A stretch of 64,000 bases of DNA, taken from the NCBI GenBank assembly GCA_027627225.1, contig CM051029.1, positions 13,619,523 through 13,683,522 on the forward strand, given 5' to 3'. Each line of letters opens with the position of its first letter. The first letter of the stretch is position 1. This document shows, piece after piece, positions 59,181-64,000 of the stretch. Source of the stretch: Congeria kusceri (Eukaryota > Mollusca > Bivalvia > Myida > Dreissenidae). The translations under genes were made by a program, and so were the position numbers. The notes under the pieces were generated by a model that saw nothing but the letters and a program-made list of their open reading frames with translations, was not told the DNA's origin and ran no database searches.

Positions 59181-59285
59181 GGCTTGTTGTCGAGTATCCG
59201 CGATGTTTAGATGCGCGTTATCAACTGACTAATGCGCTCGTGATTTAAATCCGCATCTAAACTTCCGCGGGTTCTTTGACAACAG
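59181..59285. repeat. Foldback element, about 105 bases
   Basis: Arms TTGTTGTCGAGTATCCGCGA, then TGTTTAGATGCG. The right arm is CGCATCTAAAC, then TTCCGCGGGTTCTTTGACAA. They pair with a few mismatches; the loop is about 38 bases. A solo MITE-like hairpin. Confidence 0.65.
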
Positions 59286-59602
59286 TGTCGATGTAAATTT
59301 AGTATTTATTAAGACGCCACCATGACAAAAACGCTTTGCATGACTTTGATTTCGTTTTCATTATCGTGAGTGAACGTTTCACGAAATAAAGTAAGATGAG
59401 CTATTTTATGTAAAATTATTGTTGTCTAATGCTTAAAAGAATGTGATAAATCATAAAATATAGTTATCAGTCGGTAATTTTTGAAAATATACAGAAACAG
59501 TTGTATAACGGTAAAAGCAAAATGACACGATGCGTGCAATACACACTTGTATTATATATAACAATTTATATCTTCCTATCATATGTCCTCATTCGTGCCC
59601 CT

Positions 59603-59669
59603 TGACCGTCCAATATGTTACCAAATTGGACTCGCGTGCGTACACTATTTTCCGTATTGGACGGTCCGA
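59603..59669. repeat. Short inverted repeat
   Basis: GACCGTCCAATATG and CGTATTGGACGGTC pair over 13 of 14 bases with a 38-base spacer. Confidence 0.6.
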
Positions 59670-61279
59670 CTATAAACATACGATAATGTCCTAGTACTCC
59701 ACAACGAAACTTTATTTTTACATCGATCAATGAGTACTCAGATCCACTTATTGGAAAACGGTTTTTACACTCCAGCAACAATCATTTCAATTCCTTTTTT
59801 ATATATCCAGGAAGATTTTTATCTTGTGAACAGTGCTAACCAGAAACGCAATTTGTTTTCTAAATCACTTTTTCTGGTGAGCACGCAAGCTTTGTGTACA
59901 CGTTAAGTTGTCTCCAAACCTATATCCGATTTTGAATGTCAACTTCGAACATTGTTCTTTAATTTTATTTAACAGTTTGAAACGTTACATGCACATAAAT
60001 AAAGCCTGCAACACGACATACATCAATCATAGAGTTCAGCAACATCTGGTTTTTGTCGTATCTATCCATTTTTGTTTTAAACTTTACATATAACACCACT
60101 AATATAAAAGTATATAATTAAGTTATTCTAGTTATGAATATCCATGAAACACTTCCAATCAACTGCAAAATATTTGTTTTGACAACTTGCATCAGTGTGG
60201 GATACTAATTAAAACAAACGCGCTGCAGACACTTCACCACCTTTTAAACATGCACGTCTAAATATAGTTTTTACACACTCAATGTTTCAATTTGTACAAG
60301 GTCATGATCGCTTTCTGTGAAATATATTATAAAGTACAAAAGGCTGCTTCCGAATTTAAAATTAATAAAAGCATTAGTTGTAAGTGCAGGTTACAGAATA
60401 AAAGACAAACATATATGTTTGCATATTATTCATTACGTAGAGCGACGTAATACATCTATATTAATAATGCGAGCGCGCGCACTGGTCCACGGACGGTGTG
60501 TTTTAATGTAAATATTATGCAAATAATACACAAATAATATCATAAAGAGGTATATAATATAACTATTATTGAACAGCGTTCTGTACAATACTGTGATATA
60601 TTTGAAATCGTAAACAGCTGGAATACTCACATTAGACTATCGGCTTCGGTAAAAATGTTTACACTCATTAAGTTACATATAAAAGATGGATTTCTATTAT
60701 ATGGATATAAGAACTTTTAAAAAGATAATACACACACTGGTAGGCGTTTTAACGTTGACTCAACATTGAAACAACGTCCATATTCGACGTTAATAAATTG
60801 GTTAAATGGAATTGCCTTGCAAACAAACATTTGTTTCAACGTCTGATTTATAATACATGTAAATCGTTTCAACTTCAGAATATGTGATACGAATTATGAT
60901 TTGATCGACACCAAAGCATGCGTCCTGGCTTGAAAAGAAACTATACAAGAATAGCATTGATTACAGATTACATAATTCACAATGAACAATGCAAATACTT
61001 GTTATTGTTGGCGTAAGGTTGAGCTTGCAAATAACGGTATTTTCTTACGATCACGTTACAACGCCGCTTAAACAGTAAAATCACAATTTAAAATAGTAGT
61101 AAATATACTTTTGAACACCTGAAGCAAACACAAACTTCTGTCGAGCCTTATATTTATTTTCAATCGCACATTTTTATTTAAATCAGTTTTTTTATTTTGC
61201 GGCAGCAGTATGTAATATCAATTTGCGTATGTTTTAGTATATAACCTACAATGTGGACCGAGGAGCTAAACAGTGTTCC
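59670..61279. other. Non-coding AT-rich sequence
   Basis: No supported gene. A purine-pyrimidine GCGAGCGCGCGC run lies near 60469-60480. Confidence 0.35.
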
Positions 61280-61745
61280 CGCTCCGGGCTAAATTTTTAG
61301 TAACATGTACTTTAATAGGAACACATTATAATTTTCTTGTATGAAACTACAAGGACTGAGTTTTTTATATTAGGTATAATGTTTCTTAATCCAAATTATA
61401 AACCTGGTGATTCTGGGCTAAAAAGAGGCGCCATCCCGGGACTCTGATTTATATATTGACTCTTGTAGGTAACATACTTCAAAATTCCTTTTGTCTGACA
61501 CTACATTGCCTACAGCTTTAATATATTTGCATGTAGCATCACTGTATGGTATTGTACCACTATTGTTCTGAAGTTACCCCGAGTCCCGGGGCTCATTGTT
61601 TTACAATAAATCTCCTCTTGTCTGAAACAACAGGGTCTTTGATATGTCTTACGTATCATTGCTTATATTTCTATAACAAAATAGTTAAAATACCGTGGCT
61701 CGATCTTTTGTTTTATAGACTTTAAATAGGGAATTTACGACAATA
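61280..61745. repeat. Diverged repeat with CCCGGG motifs
   Basis: Three loosely related modules. Each has a CCGGGCT / CCCGGGACTC / GTCCCGGGGCTC motif followed about 30-60 bases later by CTTGT(A/C)TGAAAC-like sequence. Similar CCCGGGG-containing tandem repeats are familiar in bivalves. Confidence 0.4.
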
Positions 61746-61992
61746 AAGTTCCTGTACAAAACTAACTAAACACAGATCTAGGTCATGCATATTTGGTATG
61801 CAGCATTACCTTATAGGCATGTCTACACTTGTTTCAGTAATGTTTCTAATCTAAAGGTAGCCCTAAGGGCCAGTTGTGCGTCAGGTCGTTCTCGGCCACT
61901 TGTATTTTCTCAGCATGCATAAACAATGTTCGCATTAAATGTACATTGTTTTCCTTTTCTATACCATTATTATCATCTTACGTTTCATTTTT

Positions 61993-62600
61993 AGCTTCAC
62001 TGGCCGAAGGTAAGCGAACGCTTGCCATAGCTGTTCGTCCGTCGTGCGTGATTGCGTCCGTCTGTACGTTTACTTTTCCTTAAAAAACGAAATCTGAAAC
62101 GGTTCAACCGACTTTGATAAAACTTTATAGAAATGTTCCTTGGGTGCTCCAAAGTTGCTTGAATGTTTCTGGTCCACTGCACTAGACGACCACTAGAGCT
62201 CTTAAAAGGATAAATATTAAACCAAATCCCTTCCTAAATCCCTCGTTAGAATTTCTTATGGTTATCCAGTAATATTTCTGGGTAAGCCCTTAACCCAAGT
62301 TACTCAAGTGGTTCCGCTTTGTTGAAAAACGTGGCCGACAGGTGGCTAGGTCATTGTAACTAACATGGCTATATTTAAATTTTTGAGAATGTTCCTGTCA
62401 TAAACCACTGGTTATATTTCGAAATGATTTGACAGAAATGTTCATTGGATAGTTAACTACCAAAGTTGTTCTAATGGTTCCGGTCGGTTGAAAAAGTTTA
62501 TATAAAAAACCACCGCTGAAACTTTGAAATAATTTCACAGAAATATCCCTTATTCAGCCCTCTACTAAAACGCTTTAAATCGTTTTCATTCATTAAACAA
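61993..62600. repeat. Bivalve-type tandem repeat, about 158-base unit
   Basis: Begins AGCTTCACTGGCCGAAGGTA and GTTCGTCCGTCGTGCGTG, a header I know from dispersed bivalve repeats. Diverged units follow with (A)CAGAAATGTTC(C/A)TTGG and AAAGTTG(C/T)T..AATG blocks near 62112, 62270, 62428 and 62530. Confidence 0.65.
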
Positions 62601-63244
62601 AACAGCATCGCCAGAGGGCAGGACCTTTCTCAATTATATAGCATAGCATGGTCCTTTCGCTTTTGACTCTCCTTACTTAATAAGTCATGGGAGCGATACA
62701 GACATTTGTTTGCCTACGGCTGTACTGATATTGCCCTTTGCGCAGAAGTTGTCCATTTTAAGTCAATGTTAAAAGGTGGTAAAGGCTTTGCCAGAATTAA
62801 CGTTTTAAATAATAAAGAGGCAGATCGAAGCTACTAAGCAAATACAACAAATGTGTGTACTACGTCGTAGTGTAAACATATATAACCAATCATATATATT
62901 TTTTATAAAACACTATAATATACGTGTGTCATATTATTTACACTCAACAAAATAATCACTGCTATATAAGTATATTAGGAAATAACAAATTTCACATTAA
63001 AACAAACCACTTATTCCAACGTCTTCGTAACAATATATGTACATAATTTATATTTATTGTTTGAAGATTACATTACACTATGGTAAGTGTGTATTTAAAC
63101 CAAAACCACAGTTCATGTTTACAACAAAAATAACACGTCGGCGTTTGTTTAAATTATAATCACACACAATGATAATATTGTTGAAAGAGATGCACAACTG
63201 TTTTGACAACATTTATGGCAATGACTTGTCTGCTAAACTTCATT
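62601..63244. other. Non-coding sequence
   Basis: Nothing recognised. Confidence 0.35.
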
Positions 63245-64000
63245 CTAATAACTGCATACTTTCTTTGCACATTACCAATTGGATACTACCGATGCACACT
63301 ATCGAATGGACACTTCCCAAGCACACTACCAACTGAACAGGTCCTATGTACACTAAGAACTGGACACTTCCCATGCTCATTTTCAACTGGACACTTCCCA
63401 AGCACACTACCAACTGAACACTTTCCATGCACACTACCAACTGGACATCCATGTTCATTACCAACTTGATACTTCCCATGCGCATTACCAACTGGACACC
63501 TCCCATGCTCATTACCAACAGAACACTTCCCATACTCATTACCAACTGGACAATTCCCAAGCACACTACAAACTGGACAAATCCAATGCACACCACCAAC
63601 TGGGTACTTCCCATGCAGACTACCAACTGTACACTTCCCATGCACACTACCAACTCTACACTTCCCATGCACACTACGAACTGTATACTTCCCATGCACA
63701 CTACCAACAGTACACTTTACATGCACATTACCAACAGTACACTTCCCATGCACACTATTAACTGTACACTTACCATGTACACTATCAACTGGATACTTCC
63801 CATGCACAGTATCAACTGGATACTTCCCATGCACAGTATCAACCGGACACTATCCATGCACACTAGCTACTGGATACGTCCCATGCACACTACTAACTTT
63901 ACACTTCCTTAGAGATCACCAACTGGACACGTCCAATGCACATTGCCAACTGGATACTTCCTATGCGGACTAACAATTCATCTCTTGCTGTGAACAATAC
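63245..64000. repeat. 27-base minisatellite, running off the window end
   Basis: About 27 copies of a unit near CTTCCCATGCACACTACCAA plus CTGTACA. The + strand is again G-poor. Since 27 is a multiple of three, open frames appear on both strands (nonapeptide MHTTNCTLP on +, VHGKCTVGS on -). These are treated as repeat artefacts. The array is cut by the window edge. Confidence 0.9.

Noticed and set aside
63240..63912. ORFs of 155-182 residues on both strands
   Set aside because: Products of the 27-base minisatellite.

Overview
The window looks like AT-rich nuclear DNA from an invertebrate, most likely a bivalve mollusc. The genes are split by introns with GT-AG signals. Long tracts are minisatellites, microsatellites, foldback elements and decayed LINE, mariner and hAT-like elements. 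Several dispersed tandem repeats (about 140, 158 and 165 bases) resemble ones I know from bivalve genomes. The species cannot be fixed from sequence alone; a dreissenid-like bivalve is only a guess. Few long single ORFs are real: most long open frames are by-products of repeats whose unit is a multiple of three. The real genes are strings of short exons, many without an ATG.

The main finding is a cluster of immunoglobulin-superfamily (IgSF) membrane receptors. Gene 1 (+, 6044-12736) reads as signal peptide, four Ig domains, one fibronectin type III domain, a transmembrane (TM) segment, a 27-base mini-exon and a tyrosine-rich tail. Every junction is phase 1. Its second Ig exon carries a frameshift, but that exon is phase-symmetric, so skipping it would keep the frame. 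Gene 2 (+, from 16205) has a signal exon of exactly the same length (55 bases), one Ig exon paralogous to Ig2 of gene 1, a short Ser/Thr stalk exon and a candidate tyrosine-rich tail. No TM exon was found for it. A minus-strand relative (44382 down to 39976) has three damaged Ig exons, a damaged FN3 exon, a TM exon with one stop codon, and a fully open tail exon. At 45.3-48.7 kb on the + strand lie one TM exon and then three tandem copies of an about 890-base unit, each with its own TM-coding exon.

The tails carry ITAM-like spacing (YxxL/I-x7-YxxL/I) in gene 1 and the minus-strand gene. Y-x-N and YxxM docking-type motifs appear in all three tails. This suggests a lineage-specific family of ITAM-type receptors under birth-and-death evolution. 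Function is inferred from sequence only.

Layout: 1.69-5.53 kb, an 18-base minisatellite split by a 944-base hAT-like element; 6.0-12.9 kb, gene 1; 12.95-15.4 kb, a LINE fragment, microsatellites and a foldback; 16.2-24.4 kb, gene 2 with tandem repeats and a decayed mariner; 24.4-39.9 kb, mostly non-coding repeats; 40-44.4 kb, the minus-strand receptor; 44.5-49 kb, SINE heads, foldbacks and the TM-exon array; 51.1-58.7 kb, decayed LINEs; 58.7-64 kb, microsatellite, foldbacks, bivalve-type repeats and a 27-base minisatellite running off the window end.
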